DNA of 64,000 bases from a bacterium. GTDB lineage: Bacteria > UBA8248. The notes under the pieces were generated by a model. The model did not search any database, was not told the DNA's origin, and saw only the letters and a program-made list of their open reading frames with translations. The number at the start of each line of letters is the position of its first letter. The stretch's first letter is position 1. A program made the translations under genes and the position numbers. Positions 25,771-36,148 of the stretch are shown here, piece by piece. The stretch spans positions 33,021-97,020 of the forward strand of contig JAJDYR010000022.1 of the NCBI GenBank assembly GCA_022825065.1. The letters run 5' to 3'.

Positions 25771-28659
25771 CTAGTCGTCCAGCGCGTCGGCGAGCACCTC
25801 GGCGATGTGGAGCGCCTTCCTGCCGACGCCGGTCGCGATTTGCTGCCGGCAGGAGACGCCGTTGGCGATAGTGGTGGCCTCTTCATCGCCTGCTCTCAGG
25901 GCGGGAAAGAGCTTCGTCTCGCCGATGGCGAGCGAGATGTCGTAGTGTTCTTTCTCGTAGCCGAACGAACCCGCCATCCCGCAGCAGCCAGAAGGAATCT
26001 GCGTCACCTCCAAACCGGGGACCATGCCCAGTATCCCGAGGGAAGGCCCTGTGCCCACCAGGGCTTTCTGGTGGCAATGGCCGTGGAAGAGGGCTTTTTG
26101 CTGTTGCGGAGTCTTGAATTTGAGGTCGAGTTCGCCCTTGTCATGCAGGCTCTGCAGAAATTCCTCGAGCATCCAGGAATTCTCCGCCAGGCGCCCCGCC
26201 GCATCGCCCGCCACGAGGTCCGGGTATTCGTCTCTGAAAGTGAGCAGGCAGCTCGGCTCCACGCCGATGATCGGTAGGCCGGCGTCTATGGCGGGGGCCA
26301 GCCTCGCGATGTTCTCCTCCGCCAGTTTCTGGCCCTCGCGCAACAGGCCGTGCGAGATCATGGGACGCCCGCAGCAACCCGTCTCCGCCAGTCCGACCTC
26401 GAAGCCCGCCGCTTCCAGCACCTTCACGGCGGCCCTGCCGATTTCGGGATAGTTGAAGTTCGTGAACGTATCGTTCAGGAACAAAACCTTTCCGCGCGCG
26501 CCGGCCCCGTTTCGTGCGGAAGGCCGGCCCGCAAACCACTCCTCGAAGGTGGGCGTCACGAGGGGAGGGAGCCTTCTCCGCTTGTCGACACCTAAGAACC
26601 TGTCCAGCAGGGAGCGCACGAGGCCGTTCCCCAGCGTCCAGTTCACGACCGGCGCCAAGGGCATGCTCAGGCGGTTGATGCGCGCGATTTGGCCCATCAT
26701 CCGCACGCGCAGGGGCACGCCGTTCTTGTCATAGTAGGCCTGCAGCACCTCCGCCTTGATCTTCGCCATGTCCACGCTGGAGGGACACTCCGCCTTGCAG
26801 CCCTTGCAGGAGATGCAAAGGTCCATCACCTCATAGAGCCGCTCGCTGCCAAGGTCCTCACCGGGGATTCCGTTCGCGATGACTTCCCTCAGCGCGTTCG
26901 CCCGCCCGCGCGTGGAGTGTTCCTCCTCCCTCGTCGCCTGGTAGGAGGGGCACATCGTGCCGTCGCGCTTGCGGCACGCGCCCACGCCGTTGCAAAGCTC
27001 AACCGCGCGCGCGAAGCCGCCGTCGCTCGAGAAATCCATGACGGTCGGAATCTCGGGCGTCTCGTAGGAGCCGTCGAAACGGAGGTTTTCGGTGAAGGGG
27101 AGGGCGTTCACGATTTTCCCGGGGTTCATCCGGTTCTCGGGGTCGAAGAGCCGCTTCACCTCGACGAACGCCCCGTAGAGCTTCTCGCCGAAGAACTTGG
27201 GCACCCACTGGCTTCTCGCCAGGCCGTCGCCGTGCTCTCCGCTCATGGCGCCGCCGTATTCGAGCACGAGGTCCGCGACTTCCCCGGCGATGGCGGCCAT
27301 TTTTTCGATCTCCTCGTCTTCCTTGAGGTTGATGAGCGGGCGCAGGTGCAGCAGGCCCACGCTCGTGTGGCCGTAGTAGGAGGTTTCCGTGTCGTACTTC
27401 TTCATGATGGCCTCGAAATGCCGGTAATAATCCAGAAGATGCTCTGGAGCCACCGCGCAGTCCTCCACGAAGGCGCAGGGCTTCCAGTCGCCCCGTCGGC
27501 CGAGGAGAAAACCCAGGCCGGCCTTGCGCATATTCAGGCAATCCTGCTTGTGGGCGGGGTCATCCAGCGGAACGCGGGCATAGCCGATGTTCTTCGCCTC
27601 GAGTTCATCGTGCAGGCGCATTACTTTCTCTTTGGCCTCATCGTCGTTTTCGGCGAAAAACTCAATCGTCAGGAACGAATCCGGATCGCCCACGACGAAG
27701 CTGTCCATGAGGCGCTGGGCTTCGAGGTTCTGCTTGGCGAGTTCGATGATCACCCGGTCGATGATCTCTATCGCCGCCACGTCGTGGGCCAGAATGGTCG
27801 TACTCGCGGCGAGTGCCTCTTCGATGCTGTGGAAATGCACCACCAGGACGCCGAGCGCCCTGGGCTTGTGACAGACGCGAACCTTGGCTTCGGTGACCAC
27901 GGCCAGCGTTCCCTCGGCGCCCACCATGAGCTTGGCGAGGTTGAAGGGCTGTGATTCCCTGGCGAGTTCATCGAGGTTGTACCCGCTCACGCGGCGCATG
28001 ATGTCGGGGTAGCGGTCTTCAATCTCGACGCGCTGCTCATCCACGATGTCCCTGAGCGCCTTGTGCAGCCTGCCCGAGCGTGAATCCTTGCGCGTGAGGT
28101 CTTCCAGAGACGCCGCATCCAGAGGCCCGAAGGAGAAGGGCTCGCCATCTGCGAAATAGCCTGAAACTTCGATGACGTGGTCCACCGTCTTCCCGTAGAC
28201 GATGGAGCGCGAACCCGAAGAGTTGTTGCCCAGCATGCCGCCGATGGTGGCGCGGCTGCTCGTCGAGGTGTTCGGGCCGAAGACGAATCCGCGCGGGCTT
28301 AAGAAATCGTTGAAGTGATCCTGCACCAGCCCCGGCTGGACGCGCGCCCATTCTTCATCGGCGTCCAGTTCGAGCACCTGGTTCATGTATTTGGAAAAAT
28401 CGAGCACCAGCGCTTCTCCCACGGTCTGGCCGGCTAGGCTGGTGCCGCCGCCCCGAGGGAGGATGGCGACGTTGTGCTTTTGGGCGATTCGAAGCGTTTC
28501 TTGTACGTCGGCGTTCGTTTTCGGCAACACGAGGCCCACGGGCTCTATCTCGTACATGCTCGCATCGGTGCTGTATATCTTTCTCGTGAAGGCGTCGAAA
28601 CGCACTTCACCTTCAATGGCTGCGCGCAAATCTTCTTCAAGTGTAGCAGTAACTACCAT
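25771..28659 (-). CDS. FAD-linked oxidase/Fe-S oxidoreductase fusion (GlcD-GlcF / YdiJ type)
   Basis: This 962-residue fusion has an N-terminal FAD-binding domain (about 30-250; PRGGGTSLAGQTVG, NNSSGSRSIVYGK) and the FAD-oxidase C domain (to about 540; SGEHGDGLARS). An Fe-S segment follows with CNGVGACRK..MCPSY and CISCKGCKAECP, then two CCG-type repeats (GCCGRPMISHG, HCHQKALVG, SGCCGMAG). Such proteins oxidise 2-hydroxyacids such as D-lactate, glycolate or 2-hydroxyglutarate at the membrane. I chose ATG 28659, with GAGG six bases upstream, over an ATG 12 bases earlier that directly follows a TATAAT box. Confidence 0.88.
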   Translation of the reverse strand: MVVTATLEEDLRAAIEGEVRFDAFTRKIYSTDASMYEIEPVGLVLPKTNADVQETLRIAQKHNVAILPRGGGTSLAGQTVGEALVLDFSKYMNQVLELDADEEWARVQPGLVQDHFNDFLSPRGFVFGPNTSTSSRATIGGMLGNNSSGSRSIVYGKTVDHVIEVSGYFADGEPFSFGPLDAASLEDLTRKDSRSGRLHKALRDIVDEQRVEIEDRYPDIMRRVSGYNLDELARESQPFNLAKLMVGAEGTLAVVTEAKVRVCHKPRALGVLVVHFHSIEEALAASTTILAHDVAAIEIIDRVIIELAKQNLEAQRLMDSFVVGDPDSFLTIEFFAENDDEAKEKVMRLHDELEAKNIGYARVPLDDPAHKQDCLNMRKAGLGFLLGRRGDWKPCAFVEDCAVAPEHLLDYYRHFEAIMKKYDTETSYYGHTSVGLLHLRPLINLKEDEEIEKMAAIAGEVADLVLEYGGAMSGEHGDGLARSQWVPKFFGEKLYGAFVEVKRLFDPENRMNPGKIVNALPFTENLRFDGSYETPEIPTVMDFSSDGGFARAVELCNGVGACRKRDGTMCPSYQATREEEHSTRGRANALREVIANGIPGEDLGSERLYEVMDLCISCKGCKAECPSSVDMAKIKAEVLQAYYDKNGVPLRVRMMGQIARINRLSMPLAPVVNWTLGNGLVRSLLDRFLGVDKRRRLPPLVTPTFEEWFAGRPSARNGAGARGKVLFLNDTFTNFNYPEIGRAAVKVLEAAGFEVGLAETGCCGRPMISHGLLREGQKLAEENIARLAPAIDAGLPIIGVEPSCLLTFRDEYPDLVAGDAAGRLAENSWMLEEFLQSLHDKGELDLKFKTPQQQKALFHGHCHQKALVGTGPSLGILGMVPGLEVTQIPSGCCGMAGSFGYEKEHYDISLAIGETKLFPALRAGDEEATTIANGVSCRQQIATGVGRKALHIAEVLADALDD

Positions 28660-28863
28660 CAGATACCTCATTGATTATAAAAGATAAAATAATGAACTAT
28701 CATAAATTACTTTAAGTTCGGAAAACCAGATTTATCATAGGTTACGCGAGCACCGGAGACAAGGGAAGTATCGTCCCTTTTCGCCATCTCCGCCACACGC
28801 GTTTGCCAAAGAACAAATGCCGCGTTAAGTTTCTGGCAGAAGCTCAAGAGAAGGAAGGATGTC

Positions 28864-29865
28864 TTGAACTACCACGAACTGGCGCAGCGCGCCCTGGAAG
28901 ATGCAAGACCCGGACGAGAAGAAGCGCTCTCCGTCATCCATGCGCCCGATGACGGGATTCTTCAGCTTCTGGACGCCGCCTTTTCGGTCCGGCGCGCCTA
29001 TTTCGGAAAGAAAGTGCAGATCCACTACCTCATCAACGCCAAGAGCGGCATTTGTCCGGAGGATTGCGGCTATTGCTCTCAATCCGCCGTCTCCGGCGCT
29101 CAGATCGACAGATACGAACTGGTGGACGAGGAACAACTCATGGAAGGCGCCTCACGGGCCGAGGCGGCCGGTTCGAGGCGCTACTGCATCGTCATCAGCG
29201 CGCGGGGGCCGTCGGACGCGGAAATCGAAAAACTCTGCCAGGCCGTCTCCGAGATAAAATCACGCCACCGCCTTTCCGTGTGCTGTTCTCTCGGCTTGCT
29301 GGAAGCCTCCCAGGCCGCCAGACTGAGCGAGGCGGGCGTCGATCGCCTCAATCACAACCTCAACACGAGCGAGAGCTATTATCCCCGAATCTGCTCCACG
29401 CACACCTATGACGACCGGGTGGACACCCTGGGCGCGGCGCGCGGGGCCGGCCTCGAATTATGCTCTGGCGTCATTTTCGGGCAAGGGGAGAGCACCGATG
29501 ACGTCATCGACGTATGCGAGGCGTTGAGCGCCCTCGCGCCCGAATCCATACCCGTCAACTTCCTCAACCCGATCGGCGGCACGCCGCTCGAGGGGAGGCC
29601 GCTGCTCGGGCCGATCTTCTGCCTCAAGCTGCTGTGCCTGATGCGCTTCTATAATCCACGCTCGGAAATTCGCGTCGCCGGGGGAAGGGAAGTCCAGCTA
29701 AGGGAACTGCAGCCCCTGGCGCTCTATCCGGCCAACTCGATTTTCGTGGACGGCTACCTCACCACATCCGGCCAGGAATCGGCCGCCGCTCATCGCATGA
29801 TCCATGACGCGGGATTCGAACTCGACGTCGCAGGCCATGCCGACCCGGTTTTATCCGAACGATAG
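28864..29865 (+). CDS. bioB: biotin synthase
   Basis: This 333-residue radical SAM enzyme has the cluster motif with C64, C68 and C71 in SGICPEDCGYCSQS. The biotin-synthase pattern follows: YCIVISARGPS, CCSLGLL, GVDRLNHNLNTSE, GVIFGQGES and IPVNFLNPIGGTPLEG. It inserts sulfur into dethiobiotin. It starts with TTG at 28864 after GGAAGGA; the nearby ATG at 28859 runs into a stop at once. No other bio gene is in the window, and it is the only plus-strand gene right of 25.7 kb. Confidence 0.95.
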   Translation: MNYHELAQRALEDARPGREEALSVIHAPDDGILQLLDAAFSVRRAYFGKKVQIHYLINAKSGICPEDCGYCSQSAVSGAQIDRYELVDEEQLMEGASRAEAAGSRRYCIVISARGPSDAEIEKLCQAVSEIKSRHRLSVCCSLGLLEASQAARLSEAGVDRLNHNLNTSESYYPRICSTHTYDDRVDTLGAARGAGLELCSGVIFGQGESTDDVIDVCEALSALAPESIPVNFLNPIGGTPLEGRPLLGPIFCLKLLCLMRFYNPRSEIRVAGGREVQLRELQPLALYPANSIFVDGYLTTSGQESAAAHRMIHDAGFELDVAGHADPVLSER

Positions 29866-30056
29866 TCAAGAATTTCATCTGTTGTTCCGTCATTCAGGTG
29901 AGCCGGTCTTTAAGTGAACAGTTTTCTGCCGCCAACGAGAAGCTTATCTTTCAGGTTTTTTTGATTTGAAGAAATTTAATAAACAGGATGTAATATGTTA
30001 ATTATCAGATATTTAACTCATAAAATCGGATAACCTACATTAAGATATATTCCACG

Positions 30057-31280
30057 CTAATCCCTGTATTTGTCTCGCACTTCCGCTCCCGCCATCGCCA
30101 CTCCGATGGGCCTGAGCACGTGTAAAATGCGAAGCGCATCCTTATGGAATCCCAGTACTCCCGAAAGCTGCTTGTAGGCCTGCGGCGCCTCGTCCGTATC
30201 CGCTCCGCGAAGCTCGACGCCGATGTCCTCGACCCACTCGATCATTTCCGCGCGCGTGATCGCGCCGCCTTTCCGGATGAGACGACCCTTGCGCCACCTT
30301 TTTCTGCCCGCCGCCTTGGTTCTGCTCATCACGCGGCCCGCGCCGTGAACCGTGGAGTAGAGGAGAGATTTCGACCCAGGCGTCTCCACGCCCTCGGCGA
30401 TGACGGAAAGATCGCCCATGCTCCCGCCGATAAAACATTTCTGGCCCGGCCAGGCCGGCGTGGCTCCCTTGCGAACTACGACACAGCGCATACCGTCGTG
30501 CTCTTCCTCCCAGGCGAAATTGTGGTGGTTGTGCACTTCCCATTCTGAGCGGGCTCCCAGGATATCGAGAACACGGGCCCCCACGTAATCCCTGCCGGCA
30601 TAAGCGTAGCGCCCCGCCAGCTCCATGGCGGCGAAATAGTCGCTCCCCAGGGAAGAGGCGAGAGAGAATACGGTGGCCCTGGCGTGCATTTCCTCCCGGG
30701 CAGGGGAGTCATGGAACTTTCGGTTTTTCGCCAGATTCAGAAAACCGGTGCATGTTTTGTGGCCAAAGCCCCTGGAGCCGAAATGAATCCCGAGCCAGAG
30801 CGAGTCGTCCACCTCCTCGACGAATAAATCCACATAATGATTGCCCGCGCCGATGGTGCCCAACTGCGAGCGGGCCAGCGGCTTCAAACCCTCGAATTCG
30901 GGCATCACCTTCCAAGCGGGATCATCGAAAAGCGGGTCGTCTATGGGTTCGGGGTTTTTCCGGCCCATGCCGAATTCCAGGCTCTGAAATATCTCGTCCA
31001 TGATGCCGGAGAGTTCAGGGCGCACGTCCGAGGCTTTCAGATTCGTCCTGATGGCTTTATTCCCACAGGCGATGTCATAACCCACGCCACTCGGCGATAC
31101 GGCGTTTTCATAGGCGATAATGCCGCCGATCGGCATGGAATAGCCCAGATGGTGGTCGGCGCACAGAGCGCCTGCCCGCGCTTCAAGGTCGTCGAGGCAG
31201 CACTCTATCTGGCGAAGAGCGCCTTCATCCACGGGATGACCGCGTACGGCAAGGGGTTTTCCTTCAGGGAGCGGCTTCAT
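30057..31280 (-). CDS. rtcB: RNA-splicing ligase RtcB
   Basis: The 407-residue protein has the RtcB metal and GMP-binding motifs: ADHHLGYSMPIGG, VGYDIACGNKA (D69, C72), GAGNHYVDL, HFGSRGFGH, EVHNHHNFA, RKGATPA, GSMGDLS and the guanylylation-site motif HGAGRVMSR. It joins 2',3'-cyclic phosphate or 3'-phosphate ends to 5'-OH ends in RNA. There is no rtcA, rtcR or archease gene next to it. It is convergent with bioB across a 190-base AT-rich gap. Confidence 0.95.
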   Translation of the reverse strand: MKPLPEGKPLAVRGHPVDEGALRQIECCLDDLEARAGALCADHHLGYSMPIGGIIAYENAVSPSGVGYDIACGNKAIRTNLKASDVRPELSGIMDEIFQSLEFGMGRKNPEPIDDPLFDDPAWKVMPEFEGLKPLARSQLGTIGAGNHYVDLFVEEVDDSLWLGIHFGSRGFGHKTCTGFLNLAKNRKFHDSPAREEMHARATVFSLASSLGSDYFAAMELAGRYAYAGRDYVGARVLDILGARSEWEVHNHHNFAWEEEHDGMRCVVVRKGATPAWPGQKCFIGGSMGDLSVIAEGVETPGSKSLLYSTVHGAGRVMSRTKAAGRKRWRKGRLIRKGGAITRAEMIEWVEDIGVELRGADTDEAPQAYKQLSGVLGFHKDALRILHVLRPIGVAMAGAEVRDKYRD

Positions 31281-31397
31281 GGCTCAGTCTATCAACAGGG
31301 GAGTTCAAAGGATAGCCCTGAAAAGACGCCGGGATGTTATTTTACATAACATATCTTATCATCGAATTGCCTTGCGGTGAATTTCCGGTCCGGCTTT

Positions 31398-32069
31398 TTA
31401 TTTGACGGGCTTTTCGCCGCCCAATTTCGCTCGGATCTGGGCGGTCAGAAACGGACTCTCGGGGTGTTTTTTGCTTAACTCTTCATAAGTCTTGCGCGCA
31501 TCCTCGAACCGGCCAAGCCTCTCCTGACAGTCAGCAATGGAAATATACAGGTCTTCAGCCGTCAAGAGACTCCCTTTCTCGAGGATTGACTCCCAAACCG
31601 GGATGGCCTCGGCGCAGGCGCCCTCCAGCATCAGGACAGAGGCTGTTCCGCGTCTCGCCAGCTCTTTGTCGGTTTCAGAGGAAACGCTGCTCTTCACCAC
31701 GAGTTCATATTGCGCCCGCGCGCCTTGATATTGTTTTCTGTCGCGCAGCAAGGCAGCCAGGTGCAATCTCGCCAGAAGACCGGGGCGCGAGCGTGGATAA
31801 TCGTCGGCCACCTTCTGGAACGCTGCTTCCGCTGCTTCTCCCTTGCCGTCCGGAGAAGCGATTTTAGCCAACCCATACGCCAATGACGCTTTTTCTCTCG
31901 CACGCTCAGCCCACATGCGGTAGCCCACAAAGACAGCCGCCACCAAAACAATGACGCCCAAACCCGCGTAAAGAATCTTCTGGTTCTCGACAAACCAGAA
32001 AACTACCTTTCTTCCATGCGTCTGCAATGCATCCGGTTGCCGGATTTCTTTTCTGAAAGTCCTGGCCAT
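31398..32069 (-). CDS. membrane-anchored tetratricopeptide protein (YfgM-like)
   Basis: This 223-residue protein has a short basic cytoplasmic N-terminus, one membrane helix (about 27-50, ILYAGLGVIVLVAAVFVGY) and a helical TPR region. The repeats are visible as AEAAFQKVADDYPRS, ARAQYELVVKSS and DARKTYEELSKKHPES. The layout is that of YfgM, a periplasmic chaperone-associated protein, but no bamB or der follows directly, so the family name is tentative. ATG 32069 is preferred since AAAGGA is upstream and the membrane helix then sits where expected. Confidence 0.7.
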   Translation of the reverse strand: MARTFRKEIRQPDALQTHGRKVVFWFVENQKILYAGLGVIVLVAAVFVGYRMWAERAREKASLAYGLAKIASPDGKGEAAEAAFQKVADDYPRSRPGLLARLHLAALLRDRKQYQGARAQYELVVKSSVSSETDKELARRGTASVLMLEGACAEAIPVWESILEKGSLLTAEDLYISIADCQERLGRFEDARKTYEELSKKHPESPFLTAQIRAKLGGEKPVK

Positions 32070-32286
32070 CTCAGCATGATCCTTTTGCGTTAATACCCAT
32101 ATCAGCGACAATGATTCCATCGGAAATGTATGGCCACTGGCGCATCAGTCATCCAGATTCAAAGCTGCTTCGCGGTTTCCGTCCTCGGAAATAAGCGGCT
32201 GGCACAATAAGCGGAACGGACCGATCCGTCAATCGCTTCTCGAAATGCGGACCCGGCGGAGTTGGCGAATCAAATCCAGGCAAGCC

Positions 32287-32709
32287 TCAACGGCCCTTGT
32301 CAAGAATCCCGAGTATTTCCTCGAGTTCTTTTCGAACCCAGGCCAGATCGATGTTTTCCCGGCTTGAGCTCTCGAGCGGCAGCACGGGAGCAACATCCGT
32401 CCCGGCTTCGGCAGGCTTCCTCGCCTTGTTTGCTTCGGCTCTCGCTGCTCTTTGCTTTTGAAGCTGTTTCTTGGCCCCTGCAATGGTGAAGTTCTCTTCA
32501 TACAACAGTTGCTTGATCGAAAAAACGAGTTCAACGTCTTTGCGGCGATAAATCCGTTGCCCGGAATCACCTTTCGCCGGCCGGAGCATCCGGAATTCGC
32601 TCTCCCAGTAACGCAGGACATGGGGCTTCGTGCCCGTTAATTCCGCCACCTCACCGATCTTGAAGAACAACTTGTCGGGTATGTGCTGATTCCGGGAGGT
32701 CTGGGCCAT
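32287..32709 (-). CDS. MerR family transcriptional regulator
   Basis: This 140-residue protein has a MerR winged helix at residues 14-80 ([40 protein letters not shown]). An alanine/lysine-rich coiled region and a short C-terminal helix follow. There are no cysteines in the C-terminal part, so it is not a metal sensor. Similar short MerR proteins occur near ihfA or lipid genes in delta-type bacteria. AGGGGG lies before the ATG. The SPOR gene ends 10 bases upstream, so they share a transcript. Confidence 0.85.
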   Translation of the reverse strand: MAQTSRNQHIPDKLFFKIGEVAELTGTKPHVLRYWESEFRMLRPAKGDSGQRIYRRKDVELVFSIKQLLYEENFTIAGAKKQLQKQRAARAEANKARKPAEAGTDVAPVLPLESSSRENIDLAWVRKELEEILGILDKGR

Positions 32710-32719
32710 GGTATACCCC

Positions 32720-33937
32720 CTATTTTCTCGACCTTCGACGAACTACGATGGCGTCCGAAAATCCGGCCAGGCGGATTTTTTTCCTGAATGCCAAAGCATC
32801 ACGAAGGCTCTCGAATTTGCCGGTTCTTATTCTGTAAAGCCGCCTTGTCCCGCCACTTTGAAGCCGGGAGGCAAGCTCACCACGAAAACCAGAATCTTCC
32901 GCGCGATCCAGAAGAAGGGCCGCATCTTCCAGATTCCTGAAACTTCCCGCGGCCACTGTCCATCGATTATTATATCGGTACACCCTGGCTCCGATTCTTT
33001 TCTGCCTCGCCTCGTTCGCCAACGCCCGAGCCTCGGCAAGACTCGAAAACGAGCCGAGGCGCACCTCCGTCATGCGGCTTCTGCTCCTTCTCGCGCGGCT
33101 GACGCCTGACACCTTCATGACGGAAAATCCTTTGCCCTTCAAGCGTTTCGAGAATGCTTCCGCGCAACGCCCGGTACGGCAGGAAGCCACCTGAACGCTA
33201 TAGTAAAAACCCCGAGAGGGCTTGCGGACGCCTGCTCCGTCTCGAATTTTCGCTTTTGGCTTTTCGGTCTTTTTCTCAGCAGCCGGTTTTCTCCTGGGAC
33301 TCGGGCGAACGGGCGCCGGCGTTATAGCCGGAACTTTTTTCTCGGGCGCCACAGCGGCCACCACCATCTGCTGTTTCGGCTTGGCTTTCGCCCTCGACGC
33401 AATGGCGGGCTTTTTTATCGGAGCAGCGGCGAGCGGCGCTTTTTCAGCCGGACTTCGCGGCGCGGCATTGCGTTCCATCTTCGGCGCAGCAGGGGGTATG
33501 GGTTTTACGGCCGATCCCGGAGGCGCCGGGCGCTCGGGCTGCATGTTTTGCTCCGCTCCCCCGAGAGCTCTCTTTTGCTCTTTTGGGTCCTGGTTTTGTC
33601 GAAATTGTCCAGAGGCGCCGGGTGTCTGCTGCGGACGTTCCGTTGCGCCTCTCAGTTTCGCCAAGCGCATTCTTCTTTGTTGTTCTTCCTTCATGCGGGC
33701 TTTTTCGAGCTGTTCCGTTTTTCTCACTTTGGGAAGCCACCAGAACTGATATCCCGCCCAGGCTACTCCACCCAGCATGACGCATACGAACAGGATGACC
33801 ATCAAGACGTCGACGAAACCGCCTCTTCGACGCTCGTAACTTCCTCCGTCGTCTCCGTCATCTCCGGAGTCTCCGCCTGAATCCCCTTCCCTTTCCTCAT
33901 CATCGCCTTCGAGAAGATTCACCCCTTTTCTCGCCAT
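32720..33937 (-). CDS. SPOR-domain cell envelope protein
   Basis: This 405-residue protein has an acidic cytoplasmic N-terminus (residues 10-32, rich in D/E/G), one membrane helix (about 41-63, [19 protein letters not shown]), and a long Pro/Ala/Lys-rich periplasmic linker. Two SPOR-like regions follow in the C-terminal third ([22 protein letters not shown] and [22 protein letters not shown]). SPOR domains bind denuded septal peptidoglycan, so the protein is probably recruited to the division site. It follows the EF-G-like gene by 25 bases. Confidence 0.8.
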   Translation of the reverse strand: MARKGVNLLEGDDEEREGDSGGDSGDDGDDGGSYERRRGGFVDVLMVILFVCVMLGGVAWAGYQFWWLPKVRKTEQLEKARMKEEQQRRMRLAKLRGATERPQQTPGASGQFRQNQDPKEQKRALGGAEQNMQPERPAPPGSAVKPIPPAAPKMERNAAPRSPAEKAPLAAAPIKKPAIASRAKAKPKQQMVVAAVAPEKKVPAITPAPVRPSPRRKPAAEKKTEKPKAKIRDGAGVRKPSRGFYYSVQVASCRTGRCAEAFSKRLKGKGFSVMKVSGVSRARRSRSRMTEVRLGSFSSLAEARALANEARQKRIGARVYRYNNRWTVAAGSFRNLEDAALLLDRAEDSGFRGELASRLQSGGTRRLYRIRTGKFESLRDALAFRKKIRLAGFSDAIVVRRRSRK

Positions 33938-33962
33938 GATATGAACCCTCTATATGCGAAAA

Positions 33963-36050
33963 CTATTCGCTCTCACGGGCCATCTCCGCTTCAGAGATGA
34001 TTTTCTCGGAAATCTGGCCCGGCACTTCCTCGTAATGAGAAAATTCCATGGAGAAATCCCCCCGGTCTGCGGTCAGCGATCGCAGCGCGGGCGCATAGTT
34101 CAACACCTCTGACATGGGAACCTGAGATTTGATGACCTGTTTTCCGCTGGTGCTCGGGTCCATGCCGAGCACCCTGCCCCTGCGCGAATTCATGTCTCCG
34201 ATGATGTCGCCCATATACTCTTCCGGCACGACGATTTGCATGTTCATGATGGGTTCGAGAAGAGTCGGCCTGCAATCCTGAACGCCTTTCTTGAAACCGA
34301 GCGAACCGGCTATTTTGAACGCCATTTCAGAACTGTCGACGTTGTGAAAACTGCCGTCATAAAGCGTGATTTTCAGATCGGTCACGGGGTAACCCGCCAG
34401 GGTTCCAGAGTCCATCGCCTCCACGATCCCCTTCTCCACGGCCGGAATGAAGGTTTTGGGAATCGCTCCACCCACGATCTTGTCCACGAACTCGAACCCG
34501 CCGCCGCGCTGCAGCGGCTCAATCTCGAGCCAGGTGTCTCCAAACTGCCCACGCCCGCCGGTCTGTTTCTTGTAGCGGCCCTGAACCTTGGTTCTGCCCT
34601 TGATCGTTTCCTTATAGGGCACGCGCGGGGTCTTCATCTCCACTTCCACACCATATTTCCGCTTGATTCGTTCTACTATCACCTCGATGTGCAGAACGCC
34701 CAGGCCCGAAAGAAGCATCTCTTTGGTTTGGGGGTCACGGCTGATGGTCAGCGCAGGGTCCTCATCGCGCAAACGCGCGAGGGCCGTGCTGAGCTTCTCC
34801 TCATCCCCCTTGCTCTTGGGCGCTACGGCGTAGGAGATGACGGGCGACGGGAAATTGATGGGCTCGAACACGACGGCGCCGGACTCGTCGCAAAGCGTGT
34901 CCCCCGTCCTGGTGGTTTTCAGCTTTGCGAGCGCGGCGATATCTCCCGGCACGAGCCTGTCGGAAACGGGAGACTGCCCTTTCCCCTGGATGAAGAGCAG
35001 AGAACCGATTCTCTCTTTTTCCGATTGCGTTGTGTTGAGGACGCCGGTATCGGAAGAAATCTCGCCCGAGACTACACGGAAATAATTCAGTTTGCCGGCA
35101 AAAGCGTCCACCACCGTCTTGAATACCAGGGCGCGGAAAGGCTCACCGGCTTCCGCCTTGATGCTCACCACTTCGTCGCTCGCGTCTTTCGCCTTGAATT
35201 CATGCGCCGCAGGCGAGGCGCCGAACTGCTCAATCGCTCGAAGCAAAAGGTCCGTGCCCACGTTTTTCAATCCACACCCGCACAAGACCGGCATGAAGGA
35301 ACCTTCCTGAATCCCCTGGCGGAGTCCCTGAACGATCTCGTCGGATGAGAGCTCCTCTCCCTCCAGGTATTTCTCGAGCACTTCCTCGTTCGTCTCGGCC
35401 GCAAACTCGATGAGCTGCCCGCGATACTCTTCATAGGAATCGGCAAGTTCCGCCGGAACGTCGCTCTCCACACCCTTTCCATCACCCTCCACCTCGTAGG
35501 TGTAAGCCTTCCCCGTAATGAGATCGACGATCCCATTGAAGCCGGCGCCCGGGTTTATGGGCAAATGCAATACCGCGAGACGTTTGTTGATTGTCTTTTC
35601 CGCATATTCCATCGCGCGGCTCAAATCGGCCTGTTCGTGATCCATCTGGTTCAGATATATGAATGTCGACAAGCCTTCTTCCTCGGCCCAGCCCAGAACC
35701 TTCTCGGTAATCACCTTCGGCTCTGAATGAGAATTCAGGACGACGAGGGCGTTGTCACATGCACGAATGGCCGCGAGGGTATCCGATATGAAATTCGAAT
35801 ACCCCGGCGTATCGAGAAGGTTCATTCGATGCCTGTCCCAATCGGCGAAGGCCACCGCCCCCAGGATGGAGGAGTTTCTCTTCACCTCTTCGGGTTCCGA
35901 ATCGAGTATCGTGTTGCCCGCATCGACCTTTCCTTGCCTGTCAGTGCTTCCTGCGGTGAAGAGGCAGGCTTCCACGAGAGAAGTTTTTCCGTTTCCTCCC
36001 TCTCCCACAAAAGCAACGTTACGGATTTTGTCTGTTTCGTGAGCCGCCAT
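33963..36050 (-). CDS. elongation factor G-like GTPase (EF-G paralogue)
   Basis: The 695-residue protein aligns end to end with EF-G: GTPase domain, domain II, and the C-terminal domains III-V (YKKQTGGRGQFGDTWLEIEP, GFKKGVQDCRPTLLEPIM, MNSRRGRVLGMD). Its G motifs differ from housekeeping EF-G. The P-loop is GEGGNGKT (16-23) in place of AHIDAGKT, the G3 motif is DTPGY (80-84) with Tyr where EF-G has the catalytic His, and G4 is NQMD. This matches the EF-G-like subgroup rather than the translocase fusA. Its role (translation, recycling or stress) is not known from sequence. A promoter-like site lies upstream. Confidence 0.85.
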   Translation of the reverse strand: MAAHETDKIRNVAFVGEGGNGKTSLVEACLFTAGSTDRQGKVDAGNTILDSEPEEVKRNSSILGAVAFADWDRHRMNLLDTPGYSNFISDTLAAIRACDNALVVLNSHSEPKVITEKVLGWAEEEGLSTFIYLNQMDHEQADLSRAMEYAEKTINKRLAVLHLPINPGAGFNGIVDLITGKAYTYEVEGDGKGVESDVPAELADSYEEYRGQLIEFAAETNEEVLEKYLEGEELSSDEIVQGLRQGIQEGSFMPVLCGCGLKNVGTDLLLRAIEQFGASPAAHEFKAKDASDEVVSIKAEAGEPFRALVFKTVVDAFAGKLNYFRVVSGEISSDTGVLNTTQSEKERIGSLLFIQGKGQSPVSDRLVPGDIAALAKLKTTRTGDTLCDESGAVVFEPINFPSPVISYAVAPKSKGDEEKLSTALARLRDEDPALTISRDPQTKEMLLSGLGVLHIEVIVERIKRKYGVEVEMKTPRVPYKETIKGRTKVQGRYKKQTGGRGQFGDTWLEIEPLQRGGGFEFVDKIVGGAIPKTFIPAVEKGIVEAMDSGTLAGYPVTDLKITLYDGSFHNVDSSEMAFKIAGSLGFKKGVQDCRPTLLEPIMNMQIVVPEEYMGDIIGDMNSRRGRVLGMDPSTSGKQVIKSQVPMSEVLNYAPALRSLTADRGDFSMEFSHYEEVPGQISEKIISEAEMARESE

Positions 36051-36148
36051 CTACCTCAACTCCTCTGAAATCAGCCCTTTGGCAACATGACGTTTACAAA
36101 GAGCCTCGCGCCCGACCAGATGATACGTGCGAAAACATGTATTTCCGA

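Noticed and set aside
26689..27954. Long plus-strand frame opposite the FAD/Fe-S oxidoreductase gene
   Set aside because: It mirrors the codon pattern of a well-supported GC-rich gene on the other strand and shows no domain; the same holds for the long frames opposite metY copy 2 and the CBS/DUF294 gene.
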